DNA from: Synaphobranchus kaupii | Lineage: Eukaryota; Chordata; Actinopteri; Anguilliformes; Synaphobranchidae | DNA length: 64,000 bases | Assembly (NCBI GenBank): GCA_029718625.1 | Contig: CM056376.1 | Coordinates: 20,409,091-20,473,090 of the forward strand | Reading direction: 5' to 3' | Shown here: piece after piece, positions 1-12,650 of the stretch | Layout of the letters: every line of letters begins with the position of its first letter | How positions within the stretch are numbered: the stretch's first letter is position 1 | Translations under genes and position numbers: made by a program | Notes under the pieces: model-generated | Databases searched by the model: none | Told to the model about the DNA's origin: nothing | The model's input: the letters and a program-made list of their open reading frames with translations, nothing else

Positions 1-539
1 CACACAGACTTTCAGGCATCCGGTTTTGGATGCCCCAACGGCTCGCGTACGTCTGGTGTCCCCCCGACCCCTCCCTCCACTGGGGGCTGGAGATGAGCAT
101 CTGGTATTTGTCTTGTGTACGTCATCCAGAGCGGCGAGTGCAGCGGGTGATCTGGATGCGCAGGATGGTAATGATTAATCCACAGCAGTGCTTTGATCTG
201 ACGGCCCAGCTGCAGGATACGGCCGCTCTCAGCAGAAAGGTGGAAAAGCAGGCCAGTGACTCACCTGCCAAACGCCCCAAACAAGACCAAGGGCCACAGG
301 GCGCACAGCTAAAGAGATAACTAAGGACGGGCTCCACTTTTACCATCAACGACTACCTGTCAATTTCAACCCAACCATTTCCCAAATGCTGACAGACATA
401 CAGTATCGGGACAGTGGCATAATTGTTGTATGAGCGGTCAGCTTTAATTCATTTACATCCATATTGGGTGATCTGTGTAGGAATTACAGCTATTATTATA
501 CATAGTCCCCGCATTTCCTCTTTCCGTCATTTTGGTACA

Positions 540-1115
540 GGTTAATACTCGTCTCATCTGTCCATAAGACTCCTGAGGCTTACCAGTGGTTCGCATCTTG
601 CGGTGAACCCTCTAAGGTTCCTAACAATGTATGAAACAGTTGATTTTGACACACCCAATATCTTGGCTATGTCTCTGATTGATTTATTTAGATTTTCAGC
701 CTCACGATGGCCTGCTTTACTGGCATTGACACTTATTTGGTCATCCTGTTGACAGACAACAGCAACTGACTGCAAATGCAAATTTCACATGTAGAATCAA
801 CTCTCGACCTTTTGTTAACTTTTTAAACTTGTGCATGAACTAATGATGCAGACACACAGCTGGCCAAGAAACAGTTGAGCGGCTAAGTGTCCCCATTACT
901 TTTGCTTCCCTAAAATGCGAGGACTATGTATAAATATAAATGTATAAATTCCTACACAGTTCACCTGATATGGCTGTAAATGCCCTCAAATTATAGCCGA
1001 CAGTCTGCACTTTAACCTCATTCATTGTTTTACTTCAAATCCAATGTGCTGGAGTACAGAGCCAAAACAACAGTATTGCCAACACTTTTCCATTTTACTG
1101 TATATTATTTTTGTG
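540..1115 (-). mobile_element. Tc1-like transposon remnant
   Basis: The minus strand encodes a helix-turn-helix fragment (IAKILGVSKSTVSYIVRN) typical of Tc1 transposase N-termini. It is followed, toward the right, by a terminal block (GTGCTGGAGTACAGAGCCAA, near 1048) that recurs in the remnant at 10.7 kb. The catalytic domain is absent. Confidence 0.65.
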
Positions 1116-1239
1116 GAAGAAAAGCCAATGGAGGGTCAAAGGTGTAAAAATATTTTGCCGCTGGCTTAGCAGTGCCCATTTAGTATGACCGTTAGTCTTT
1201 CACACTAGCATCTTCAAAACTCTCTAACCGCATTCAATC

Positions 1240-1750
1240 CCATTACAACTCTTCCCCAGGAGAGCAGCGGTGAAGACACAGCCATCTTTAACCGGCCATC
1301 AGAAGCCTCTCAAACTCGAGATGGTCAGCACCAGTATAGAAATGCAAACTCAAGTGAGGGTCCCGCGTGTACGGAGCAGGGTTCTGAGCACACCAGAACC
1401 AGGGGCCAGCGCTGGACATCGTCACGGAGCCCTGTATCGCGGAAGCCGTGCCGGATGAGCCCGATGACATCCTTCCTAGGAACGATAAGTCTCTGGCTCT
1501 GCCAGCTTTTAGGCTTTATGCACGGAAAAGAAACGCTGATGTGCTCCACTGATTTGCTTTATAAAACATTCCTGTCTGGGCTGATGGACTCCAGACCCAG
1601 TGGACCAGGCAGCACCCCATCCATCTGCCCACTGGCCCCGCCCCGCCCTGCCCTGCGGCCTCGTCCGGGAGGACCAGCTCTGCTGACATCACACCAACCG
1701 CCGTCTCCTTCTCGATTTTTATACAACATGATTGTAGTGTAGTGTAGTGG
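1240..1750. other. GC-rich segment open in several frames, unassigned
   Basis: GC-rich sequence with open frames on both strands (for example plus 1250-1742 and minus 1325-1549). None resembles a known protein and no splice pattern ties it to a gene. Multi-frame openness at high GC argues against reading any one frame as real. Confidence 0.3.
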
Positions 1751-1780
1751 GAGGGGGGGGGGATTCATAGAGGTACTCAC

Positions 1781-2862
1781 TCGTTCTTCTCCAGGACGAC
1801 CACGTGGTCCTTCCCCAGGGCAGGGATGACATAGGAGACCTACAAAACAGAAATGGATGAACATTCATTACGCCTGTTAGCCTTGTAAGCAGTACTTAAA
1901 CAACGGCCACTCCAGGCCCGCCCAAGGTGTCCCATAGAGAATGTTTGGAGAACGCTTGCCTGCTTGCGGGCCGAACCTAAGCTACTGTGAAGCAGCAGTC
2001 AGTGGTGGTGAATCCATCACGCGGGAACGTCTCGGTGGGCGTGGCCTTTGCCAGCGCCACCGTCACTGTAAATAATCTCACCCCACAGCCCCCTGTGGCC
2101 CCAGCTGGCTAATGTACACAAACCAAGGTCTTTCAGCGCCTCGGGAGACGGAGTTCAAAAGCCGCAGACAGGCCGCGCAGTGCAGCTGCCCGGCGTCCGC
2201 AAAGCAGCTGTCCCCTTCCACTAAGGAACTAGTATTTTCAGGCAGGCTTCAGAGAACAGCACACTAGTGACGGCAGGAGATAAGGGTCACCCAACAATAA
2301 ACACAGGACACAAAAGATTATCCTGGGATTTTTGGGCTGCTATAATATTTAAGTCTTATGAAACACTGAAGCTGTTTAACTCTGCTCATGAAATGTGAAT
2401 AGAAACTTCATTGTGTTCATTTAGCCAAGAAAAGTCCCCAGCTAGCTACTCAGACACCTGGCGGAACAAAAACAAACATGAGCGCCACCCAAACAAAATA
2501 ATTAACCCAGTAAAACGGTACAACTGCAGGCTGACCGGCTAAATGAAAACACACTTGTAAACGTACACTGAAAGCAGATACTGTATGTATACAATACATT
2601 TCCTCCACACTGTGCTTCAGCATTGAGCATTGAGTTTGATCAATGCAAGCTCACTGGGAGGTGCGGCGAACGGAGCCGTTCGCGCGAACGTTTGCCGCTG
2701 CAGGTATGTGTGGAGCCAACCGCGTGCCAACTCGTATTAGCTTCCCCCACATAGACTGGGCACCTGCGTCGGACTTGAGCCTGCAACAGACTTGGCTCCA
2801 TCACACATACCTGCCATAGCACTGAACATGCTCTCCAAACTCTCCAAAGCAAATGGAGACAT
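1781..2862 (-). other. Candidate exon chain of an unidentified minus-strand gene
   Basis: Three segments with usable splice sites and matching phases: 2811-2862 (ATG, MSPFALESLESMFSAMA), 1986-2065 (VTVALAKATPTETFP..., weak donor) and 1781-1839 (VSYVIPALGKDHVVVLEKN, donor GTGAGT). The last segment shows strong GC-ending codon bias and is the most convincing. No family is recognised and no continuing exon was found toward position 1. The chain could be coincidental; the first two exons are weak. Confidence 0.25.
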
Positions 2863-3727
2863 ACGTAAGTACAGATTTCACTGGTGAGGGGTGAGGGAGG
2901 AGGGGAGAGGCCTTCTTTGAACACTAGAAAGGCGAGCCTAAACGGTATCTGTCAGTTTGAGGAACTCCTTCCCTTTGCACAGTTGGCTTTAACCTGGCAT
3001 GCCCCAGCTGAAGAGGATGTTACTACGGATTAGATAACCGACGGTGATACTTCCTGCTGGATTTTCTGCCATCATAGCTACAGGAAACCCCAGTGCCCCA
3101 TCCAGAGGTAGCGGTCTACAGGAAGCCCTTTATCAGCAAAGGGCAATGAAGAAAAACAAACCACAGCTGCCCCAGAAGGTCAGCAGTACCCTGATCTGGG
3201 TGGAAGCCATCTTAATAGCTGGTCCAAACCCTAAGGCACATGGGTGAATTATGCACTTAAAATGCATGCCTAACCGTAAGCTTCATAATGAACATTCAAA
3301 TGACCATTACAGTGTGGACACTCCATGTTAAACTCAGACGTCATTTCCCTTTGAAACATTTACATCAAGTACGAGACAACCGATTTAAGAGAAAATTTCC
3401 AACTAAACACCTATAAATATCCAGAATTCAAAATATTACAATACATATGTCATGGCTGCACTATGTGATTGTAGGACAATGTTTAACAACAGTGTCCATC
3501 CCCCTTAAATGTAATAACTTTGTATTGAGTGTAAATCTGGCAGAATATGGCAGGCATGGCACAAGGTTCATAAATGAGGTTACTGATATATCATTATTAT
3601 GGAATACCTCTAAATGGCAGCAAATGATTATGCTGTAAAGTGTTCAAAATTTATGGCTTCTGTCCTAAAATGAGGGAACCACAGAGCGCTGCAAACATAG
3701 CATGATGGTAGGGTGTAGGGTAGTGTT

Positions 3728-3888
3728 CTTGGAGATCTACTTTCCTGTAGGTTCGACCCTAATTTGGCACACATGATTAGCGGCTCAATGAGATCTCTTA
3801 ACTGTTGAATAAAGTGTGCTTTGTTAGGGTTGGAATGAAAACCTACAGGACGGTAGGTCTCCAGGAACAGGGTTGGGGACCACTGGTG
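3728..3888. mobile_element. MITE-like inverted repeat
   Basis: The left end (from GATCTACTTTCCTGTAGG) is an imperfect reverse complement of the right end (CAGGACGGTAGGTCTCCAGG). Both carry the CCTGTAGGTT...CCAACCCTAA pattern common in fish non-autonomous DNA elements. Confidence 0.55.
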
Positions 3889-4096
3889 TAGGGTGTAGAA
3901 ATAAGGATGTGATCTAGAACGGCCATGGGAAAGGTATGCTATAATTCTGCTCTGGGACCATACCTTGCCTGAGGTCACACCATCCAGGTCTCTCCTCTGC
4001 TTTCCTATCCGCCTGGGTACGGTCACTTCATATGCAGACAGCTGGGAGGTCTGGCCTGAGCCTGAGGGTTAAATCAGAGAAACTGTGAGAGGCTGA

Positions 4097-4370
4097 ATGT
4101 GCTACAGCAACATGAAGCTCTTTCCAATGAACATCAATGCAACAAGTCATAACAGAAAATACATGTACCCATTCAGTTCCAAACATGTAAGAAACTTTCA
4201 TGTGCTACAGCAACATGAAGCTCTTTCTCATGAACAGCAATGCAACAACTTGTAACAGAAAATCCATGTACCCATTCAGTTCCAAACATGTAAGAGACTT
4301 TCATGTGCTACAGCAACATGAAGCTCTTTCCAATGAACAGCAATGCAACAACTCTCAACAGAAAATTCAT
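4097..4370. repeat. 103-bp tandem repeat, ~2.7 copies
   Basis: The unit start ATGTGCTACAGCAACATGAA occurs at 4097, 4200 and 4303, an exact 103-bp period with few substitutions. It is non-coding (the period is not a multiple of three). Confidence 0.9.
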
Positions 4371-5584
4371 ATACTGTATCTACATGAGACTTTCATCTCT
4401 ACTATGCTAAATTTCCCACTTATTTTACTGGATATTAATCACTTTTTATTAAATCCGAAGTACCAACAATTCTGCAAAGTGCAATCCATTTATTTGTGTT
4501 AAGTGCAGTGCTGTCTAACTGAACAGCATTTTGGCTGTGCTATACTGCGGGACCCAACAGAACTGGCTCCTTCCTCCCCTGTCTTGATTTGTCAGCAGGT
4601 TGGTCCGGTGTTGCAGTTGCATTTTCCTGGGGTTAGAGGGCAGGGGAAAAGGGTAGGTAGCACAATGCCTGAGACATCCCCTGCATGAGCTCAGAATAGC
4701 TGGTACAGCATTGGCAGCACTGCCTGGCCCAAGGTTCCTCACAACTGGACAGCAGCCAGAATCAGGCTTGTCCTACTCTGCCAGAACTGTGCTCACAGTG
4801 GACATTCAGGCCCCTGGTGCGCGAATGACCGTCCTTTCGACAAGCGTTATATTAACAATTGTTAAAAAAAAATTTTTTAAAGTAATAAAATAGGTTTCCT
4901 GTTTTGGCATGTACCTTGACATTTTTCTTATCGAAGTTAAAAATCCTGTGACTGAACTTCCTTTCCTGGAACAACAGCGTACTGTCTGTTTGCAGCACCT
5001 TACTGTCACTGAAAAATATCTGGATGGATGGTCTTGATAATTAATCTAAATAAATTAAATGATGTTTACATGCAGTCTAATAGAGGCACATTCAAAGTCC
5101 CATTTCAGGCTGCAGGGGAACCAAAATCTTAGCAGCTATCAACTGCTAGCACATCTAAACGTCATGACATAAGTCAAACAACATCCAGGTTCTTTGTATT
5201 ATCGTACACGCTTGAAGAGCTATCTGTTCATTCCCTGTTTTTCACAACTAATTTTAAATATCTTGCATTTGTTGTTATGAAATATCTTCTTTTTAAAAAA
5301 TAAATAAAACCTTTGTTAACAGGCTGACTTCAAAATCCGAGACAAATGTCTGCCAAAAATGTCAAAACTATGACAATAGACTAGTAGACAGAAAAAGAAA
5401 AAAACATAAAAAAACATTCCATTAGTGAAACATAAATACAAGTTATTTCTGCAGTTCTTGCTATCTTAATGTCAATGCTTGTTTTTGTTAAGTTAAAAAT
5501 AGCCGTTTTGCTTTAAAAAGCCAATGCAGCAAATGCAGATAATGTGGAGGGAAGTCCTTTGACTTCCTCCTCATTAAGTTCAAT

Positions 5585-6115
5585 TTGAGATGGGTTTTAG
5601 AGTGGAAGAATTCTCAAGATAAAGATGAAGGAAATAGCAGAATCTTCTATTAAATTTAATCTTTTATTAAACGTTGATTCAACATGGGAAAACCACAAAC
5701 CTACGCAGAGGATTCGGAATTCCCCAAACAAAAACAAACATTAGCTTATATAATATCATATAACTCCTCCTTTACGTTACTAATACTCCAATAATATGTG
5801 GTAACACCCTTTCATAATATCTTATTTTATCCAATAACAAATTAGGCAAACCTGTTCTTACCCTATGCGCTTGGGGGCACTCTTGATCTACCAAATAAAA
5901 TTGTTTGTGACCTTTCCTCCTTTTAATCAGACCATGAAATTTTCCTTCATTTCCCTTATTTTTAATTCTTTTCCCACCTGTTCGGTCAGCATGATCTATC
6001 TTATCAGCTTAGTTATGGAACACAGGAGGAAAACATTCCTGTTTTGACTGGTGTGCTAGATGCCCTCGTTCTTGCTGACAGATAACTATCCTGCACCCTC
6101 TCACAACCCCCCATC
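5585..6115 (-). mobile_element. Possible solo LTR of an endogenous retrovirus or LTR retrotransposon
   Basis: Read on the minus strand, this block begins TGTGAGAGGG, has a TATA-like ATTATATAAG, an AATAAA-type signal (AATAAAAG) roughly 170 bp after it, and ends in pyrimidine-rich sequence with CA. The arrangement is LTR-like, but no internal region, primer-binding site or clear target duplication is seen. Low certainty. Confidence 0.3.
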
Positions 6116-6200
6116 TCAGTACTTTTCCACTAGATCTTGACTGTATTATTTAATTATTTATATAAGTTTGCTTATTAAGGCTTTCTTGGGCCCACAGACA

Positions 6201-6256
6201 GTTTCACAAAACAGCTTACTTCCAAAACAGCTTACTTCCAAAACAGCTTACTTCCA
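6201..6256. repeat. Short 19-bp tandem repeat, 3 copies
   Basis: AACAGCTTACTTCCAAA is repeated three times in direct tandem. Confidence 0.8.
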
Positions 6257-6904
6257 CAATAAGGAGCAGAATTTGCATTTGAATTAGCTATACAGCCAAC
6301 TAAAGGGGCTTCTGGAGATCCATGCTACACCTTTGAGTCCATTTCAGTGATATTACTTTGTCAATTCATGTAAATCTCATTAAATAAGGTGTCACATGAC
6401 TGAAATCACATTGAAGGTATCTGACTTGGGTTGAATTTTACTTTGACAGAAAAATCATGTATCTGACCCCACAGCTCCAGGTAGGCTACTGTCAAACATT
6501 ACTTCACCAGATAGATACCTAAGGAGCAGCTGGCCCTCCAGTTGAAACATATTCATCACAAACTGGATGCCAAAATTCTGTAGCGGTCAAGGTTGTAATT
6601 ATAATCCACATATTCTTGATTCAGACAGAATGAGAGGTCTTCAAATTAATTCCACAATTTGAAACAGCGAACATATTGCTCCCACTGCTCCCCCGCAGCA
6701 TCATACCTGGACTGTCTGCCTGGCCAAAATAAACGTCGCCATTGCACCTGTCACGCATAGTGCACTATTATCATGCAACTTCTCTCAACTTCGTAAAAAT
6801 TGCTATTTTTTTCTGTGCTTATGAAAATGCATTAAGTGATTATAAATAAAACAGTCACACTTCAATAGCTTGTTAAGGTAATAACATGATATTTATTAAT
6901 AGAT

Positions 6905-7200
6905 ATATAGTGCCCTCCACTATTATTGGCACCCCTGGTAAAGATAAGTAAAAGGGGTTATAAAAAAATTCACTGTTTGGTGAATTAGCTTAATCTCACA
7001 CTTAAAAAATGAGAAAAATCCAACCTTTAATTGAAGTAAATGTATTATGAGAAAAAAAAAATCCCTCATCAAGAAATAATTATTTTTATCAAAAGCATGT
7101 CTGCCGCAATTATTGGCACCCTTGCATTTATATATAGAATAAAGTAATCATTTTTAATATTTGGTCACATATCCTTTGCATGCCATGACTTCCTGATGTC
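6905..7200. mobile_element. Transposon terminal-region remnant (TATTGGCACCC type)
   Basis: Two TATTGGCACCC motifs, at about 6931 and 7112, with AT-rich sequence between resemble the ends of a fish Tc1-like DNA transposon. No transposase is present. Confidence 0.4.
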
Positions 7201-7227
7201 TGTGACCCAACAACATGAAAAGAATCT

Positions 7228-7760
7228 TGATCTTATTTTCTGGTACTCTTACAAGCGATACTATAACGTCTCTGTATTTGAATGGATCTCTATGGGAATT
7301 GTGGGATGGGACTAGATTTAGCTGTAAATTACACTGGAACAGTATGGAACATATGGTTGGCTAAATGGCTCTAAGTCGTCAAGGGTCTGACGTATCAAAC
7401 AAGCCTTAAACCATCACTCTGCTTCCAGAAATACAGTAGATATGGATGGATAACTTGAAGGGTTTCTTCTCCTGACTTATTTTTCCATAGAGTTCAATCG
7501 GAAAATTTGTCAGGAGAAACAACCCTTAAAGTGATCCATCCATATCTACTGCATATCTGGCAGCAGCGTGATGGTTTGAGGCTCATTTGATACCTCAGAC
7601 CCTTGATGACTGACAGCCATTTTAGCAACCATGTATTCCATACTGTTCCAGCATAATTTACAGATAAATCTAGTCCCACCCCCCAATTCCCATAGAGATC
7701 CATTCAAATGCAGAGATGTTATAGTATCGCTTGTTAGAGTACCAGAAAATAAGATATCAT
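7228..7760. repeat. ~530-bp imperfect palindrome
   Basis: Left arm 7228-7482 and right arm 7500-7760 are inverted copies with scattered substitutions. Outer ends contain TTCTGGTACTCTTACAAGCG and its reverse complement with one change; the inner ends meet around a short spacer near 7489-7500. Probably a non-autonomous foldback or MITE-type element. No coding capacity. Confidence 0.8.
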
Positions 7761-8247
7761 GATTGAACTGGTTTTCTTGTCGTCAACAAGTGGGACCGCA
7801 ACTACTGCCTCAGAGGTGTTTGGGTTATTATTGTGCCAAAGGTTATGGACATAAAAAACAAAAACAAACAAATAAAAAATAGTATTTTACCATTCTGAAA
7901 GGACACCATGCTATGACTGAAACACAATCACATTATAAATATGGTAAAAATATATAATGAAGATAATCCTAGAACATTACTTATTATTAGCCTACACACC
8001 CTTTCAGCTTGCTTTTTTGGTATGTCTGCACTTTGTTTCTTGTTTATGGCCTCTTTCTTGGGAAACAGTAATTTATTTGGGAGGTCGAAACATTTTGGCT
8101 TCCTCTTTTTGGTTCCATTGTCATCCCCTTTAGCCCACATCTCCTCTGCATCGTCAGTGTTGGCCTTGGAAGATGGGAGACCTTGATTGACCAGATCAGG
8201 ACTCTGTCCTTGGTTTTTACATGTGGCTGCACTTTCTTAATCTTCAG

Positions 8248-8640
8248 TTGTAAATTTGAGCTATCCTGTCTCTGACAACAGGCAACTTGGTTTGAGGCGT
8301 CGTGGTCACATGTCACTGAAACTATTGACATTTTAGTGTATTTATTTTGAAGAAAAATTCCTTTAAAATATGCAAAGGGAAAATTTGAAAAATAATCACT
8401 TGTAAATTTGAGCTATACGCTCTCTGACAACAGTCAATTTACTTTGAGGTGTCTTGGTCACATGATACAGAAACTATTGACATTTTAGTGTATTTATTTT
8501 GAAGAAAAATTCCTTTAAAATATACAAAGGGAAAATTTGAAAAATAATCAGTTGTAGATTTGAGCTATACTGTCTCTGACAACATTAAAATTGGTTTGAG
8601 GCATCTTCAACATATGCCACAGAAGCTATTGAAATTTAAA
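8248..8640. repeat. 152-bp tandem repeat, ~2.6 copies
   Basis: The unit start TTGTAAATTTGAGCTAT occurs at 8248, 8400 and (one change) 8552, a 152-bp period. The third copy decays after about 90 bp. Confidence 0.9.
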
Positions 8641-9119
8641 TTTAAAATTTACAGCCAGTTAGCTAAATTCTGTTGCACTAGCCACGATGCAGTGATCACA
8701 AGTTAAATTGGTTAATAGCTCAAATACTTAGCTCTTTCATTAAGCATCAAATCGACCCCAATAATCCAATTATCTGCCCTACGAACAGTTTGACAAATAC
8801 CAGTTTATAGATCCACACGTTAGGAGCAAGTATAGTTAATATTTAACGTTAGGCTACATACCGATACTGTCGCTGAGCCCATAAAACAACCCAAGGACCC
8901 AGATTACTTTAATGCACCGCTGAGATAACGTTACACCCATATTCTTAGATCCAAGAATGCAGGAGAAAATAATTTCGCCCTTATCTATCTTCTTTATCCA
9001 GGCGTTGCCTTCCAAGCCGTTAACGTTAACGAAGTGCCACTGTGAAAAACCCCAGCAGTCTATCTTGCCATTATTGTGTTCTTGTTTGTTATTAATTGTT
9101 ACAGTAAGTAAAGGGGCGT

Positions 9120-9655
9120 GTTCGAGTAGACATCGGTCCAACAGGGGATTCCTGCAGAACGGGGCTTACAGCTTGCTTGGCGGGGGGCGGGGCTTGAGGG
9201 GCTTACAGCTTGCTGGGCGGGGCTTCAGGGGCTTACAGCTTGCTGGGCGGGGCTAAGCACTAGTGCGCATGCGGATGGACCGAATTTGGGTTGCCAGATT
9301 CTTTATTTAGTTTGGGCTGCGTGACCAAAGCATTTTTAAAAAGCAAGACGGGGAGAGGGAGGTAAATTGAGTTGCGGTTTCATGCAATTTTCCTAAATAA
9401 TGTAATAAATGACAAAAATAACCAAAATTGGTGCTAACTTTATGGTATAAAGTTGAGAAGGAACTATTTATTTCCTTATAGAATCAATTGTCTGCTTAAG
9501 TTCTGGCAACACAAATTCTGTCCATCCGCATGCGCACTAGTGCTTAGCCCCGCCCAGCAAGCTGTAAGCCCCTCAAGCCCCGCCCAGCAAGCTGTAGGCC
9601 CCTCAAGCCCCGCCCAGCAAGCTGCAAGCCCCGTTCTGCAGTTCTGCAGGTACAG
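9120..9655. mobile_element. Foldback-like element with repeat-bearing inverted arms
   Basis: Arms 9132-9275 and 9522-9650 are inverted copies. Each consists of about three ~30-bp GC-rich subrepeats (GGGGCTTACAGCTTGCTGGG type) plus a shared inner part (CACTAGTGCGCATGCGGATG). The ~245-bp centre is AT-rich and non-coding. Tandem subrepeats inside long inverted arms are the hallmark of foldback elements. Confidence 0.6.
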
Positions 9656-10609
9656 AGCAGTCCAACCATAGAACTATGTTAATATATAGTTCTATGAGTC
9701 CAACGGCTCGCCTGCCTCAGGCGGAAATGACAAACGCTTGAGCAGATCGAACTGGGACAGTTTCGCGGACGTTTCTGAAACCGGCAGGGAGAAAAACAAT
9801 ATGGAGTTAGCCGTGTTGTTTGTTGTTGCGGAGGACTTGGAGGCGACAGAAATGTCCTTTTTACTTCAAAATCTTGAAGAAATGGAGGAGAACGAATGAA
9901 GGTTGTTTTAATACTGACTTGCATTATTTAATGACTTGTATTGTTAGGGTAGTCAATACTTATCTTTTGCTATGCGACTTTGGCTAAGCGCCGAATTGTT
10001 CCACAGTGAAACTGCAATTAAAGTTCTTGAATAAATATCTATAATTGCCATTGTAATTAAAGCGCTGGGTGCCGTTTCATTATCGAATGACTAAATTATT
10101 TAGCTAAGCTGTCATCTGTTATGGTAACATACCTGTAAACATCAGGCTGCTTATGTTCTATTGCTCCTATTCAGCTGTTTCTTGTCTGTCAATTTATGAA
10201 ATGGCATAAACTACACCTGTCATCTCTGTTTAGACTAGCAAACATGGTAGACATGTAATTTTAGTTAATCTAAACCCAGAAGACATCATAGCCATCGGTA
10301 GCCATACATTGTAATGTGAGAATCTATGTAGCTATGTTAAGTATCATAACTTACATGCATGTTTTCATAGACTTTTGAGTGGTGGTTCTAAAGAATATTT
10401 TATTGCAGAATATCTGTACCAATATAATTGAGAAATGTCTCTTTCATGGGACTTCTTTAGAGTTAATGTTAATGCATTGAAGATATTCCTTGTGACATAA
10501 AGGAAAAGTGTATTAATCCTAATCATTAATTATGTTGCTATGAAATAATAATACTTGGTTGCTGGGTATATTCACTGGTGATGCTATGCCAGGCCTGTAC
10601 TGCAGCCTT

Positions 10610-10740
10610 CTTCAGTTACAATATGGATGAAAATGCCCTCAAATTAAAGCTTACAGTCTGTACTTTAGCCTCTAATTCATTGTATCATTTCACTTCCAAA
10701 GTGCTGGAGTACAGAGCCAAAACACAGGGGAAACAAATAT
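10610..10740. mobile_element. Tc1-like terminal fragment
   Basis: Shares the block from ATGCCCTCAAATTA through the GTGCTGGAGTACAGAGCCAA motif with the remnant at about 990-1070. No transposase coding sequence accompanies it. Confidence 0.6.
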
Positions 10741-12642
10741 TCACTGTTCACTGTATATATCCTTTACTTGACCAGTCTGTTGAGATTTATTTTCACACTA
10801 AAACATTATACATAGCATACATGATTCAGCTACTCATAATGTCAGTGTTCATGATTTATTAAAATTACATGACAGCAGGTAATCCTTTTGGACCCTGACA
10901 AAGAACTTATTGAATTGAATGCCATCCAATTTCTTTAACAAGATAAATTGAGTTTGTATGAATGAATAACTAATATAGTACATATAGGGACATTGGGATA
11001 CTGGGAGTCATTATGTGTTTTGAGGGAACAATGTCAAGAAAGATGACATTTTCCTTTCCAGTTATGGTAATGTATGGATAAATAGAATTGTATTTGCATA
11101 AGATGTATTACAATATCAACATGCCATCTTCCTTTTACCTGTCACCAATCATTGTTCATATATTTCTGATTTGACAATAAACATACAAAATGGCAGAAAT
11201 AACCCTGTGTCATTGTGGCTTGAATGGTGGTGGAGGGGAATAGTTCTACAGTTTATTTACCTTTTGTGAATGTCACCATATTGTGTGAAATAAATATTCT
11301 GAAAATGTTCTCTGCTTAATTGCTGGTATAATTTATCTGTTTTGTTCTGGAGACCAGACCACCCACATCTAATCAACCCATAGCCATAATAAGTGTTAGA
11401 TCTTTAATCTCAATCATTAATCTTACAACAATTTGTAAGATGGATGTACAGCATTGTACCCAGGTTGTGTTGCTTAATATTGTTTCATTGTTAATACCCT
11501 TCATGTTATTATGGCATTGTGTTGTTTGTATGTGGTTCTCTCTGCTGGCATGTGACATGCAGAGGTCTGGCTATACACTGTCCCATCTGGATATAGGGAA
11601 AACTCCACTTCTCAACACAATAGACAGCAGGTCATACCTTCAGATCTTGTCTTGCTGATAACAAGGACGGTGAAGAGAAATATTGATTAGGTAACAGTTT
11701 TTTTCCCATCAAAAGACATCCAAATACTTTGAAATAAATGGAGTTTTCATTTGGTGGTCCTACCTTAATGTTCTATATGCTCACACCAAATGTTCTGGAG
11801 AGGACACTTTTTTTGGGACAACAGACCAATTAGGATTTTACACTTAAGCTGTTGCAAAAACAAATCACTCCTGATAACAAAGTTGAATCTTTACTTTTCT
11901 ATAGAATATGGTATAATTACAAATATACTTGAATAAGGTATTGAAAAATACATACAAGTTACCTATATTTGGACAGGCCTTTTTTTGTTTCAGTTTTTGT
12001 TTACTTTTTGATTCAGTCAACAGATTTTATATAGGCCTACTGTTAGAGGTATATTTTTTCCTAATTTATCTCAAGGCAGATGGATTACAGAAGCAGTCAA
12101 GAATGACAATTGGCAACTTCATTTGTTTGTGTAAATTTTAAAATATAGCAATAAGAAAAAACGGAATAAATATTAATTGTGAAATTAGAAAAGAGAACAG
12201 ATAAGGGAAATAGGAGAATACTGCTATTACATTGTAGGATTGAATAAATAACCCTTATACCTGTGTTTGAACACATAGGGAGGGGTACGCCGAGATAGGT
12301 GGCGATATTGTGAAATGATCCGCGTGTGTCATGACGAAACACCTATCTCTCCTCGCTCTCTAACTAATGCTGTTGATTTGTTTGAAGGCGCGGCGATGTT
12401 GATGAAGGCGCCCGAGAGCTGCTGCACCACTGCTAAGGCGCCTGCTTAACCTCCTGTTGTCATTTCCGCCTTAGTTCACGCAGCACCGATTTTTCGGCCA
12501 TCTCGGACAGTTTCCGATGCAGCCCGACGCAGCCCGACGCAGTCCGACGCAGATATGACGTAGATCGGCTCTAGCCGAACACGTCCCTTATCTTATATAA
12601 ATGTATTTTTTAAATAAATAAAGAAATAAATGATTGAGATTT
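10741..12642. other. AT-rich stretch without recognisable gene
   Basis: No coding frame, complete transposon or strong repeat structure was found. Near 12515-12555 there are short GC-rich repeats (CAGCCCGACG units) and an inverted repeat around GAGATAGGTG...CACCTATCTC at 12292-12352. Confidence 0.5.
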
Positions 12643-12650
12643 TATATATA

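Noticed and set aside
265..308. 44-nt minus-strand segment with acceptor and GTGAGT donor (LCALWPLVLFGAFG in one frame)
   Set aside because: Its phase does not match the exon at 1781-1839 in the natural-looking frame, and no neighbouring exon supports it.
3628..4026. 132-codon minus-strand frame
   Set aside because: It runs across a MITE-like repeat and has no similarity or codon bias.
9800..9898. Short frame MELAVLFVVAEDLEATEMSF...
   Set aside because: It resembles acidic N-termini of Harbinger-type proteins, but at 32 codons with nothing downstream it cannot be supported.
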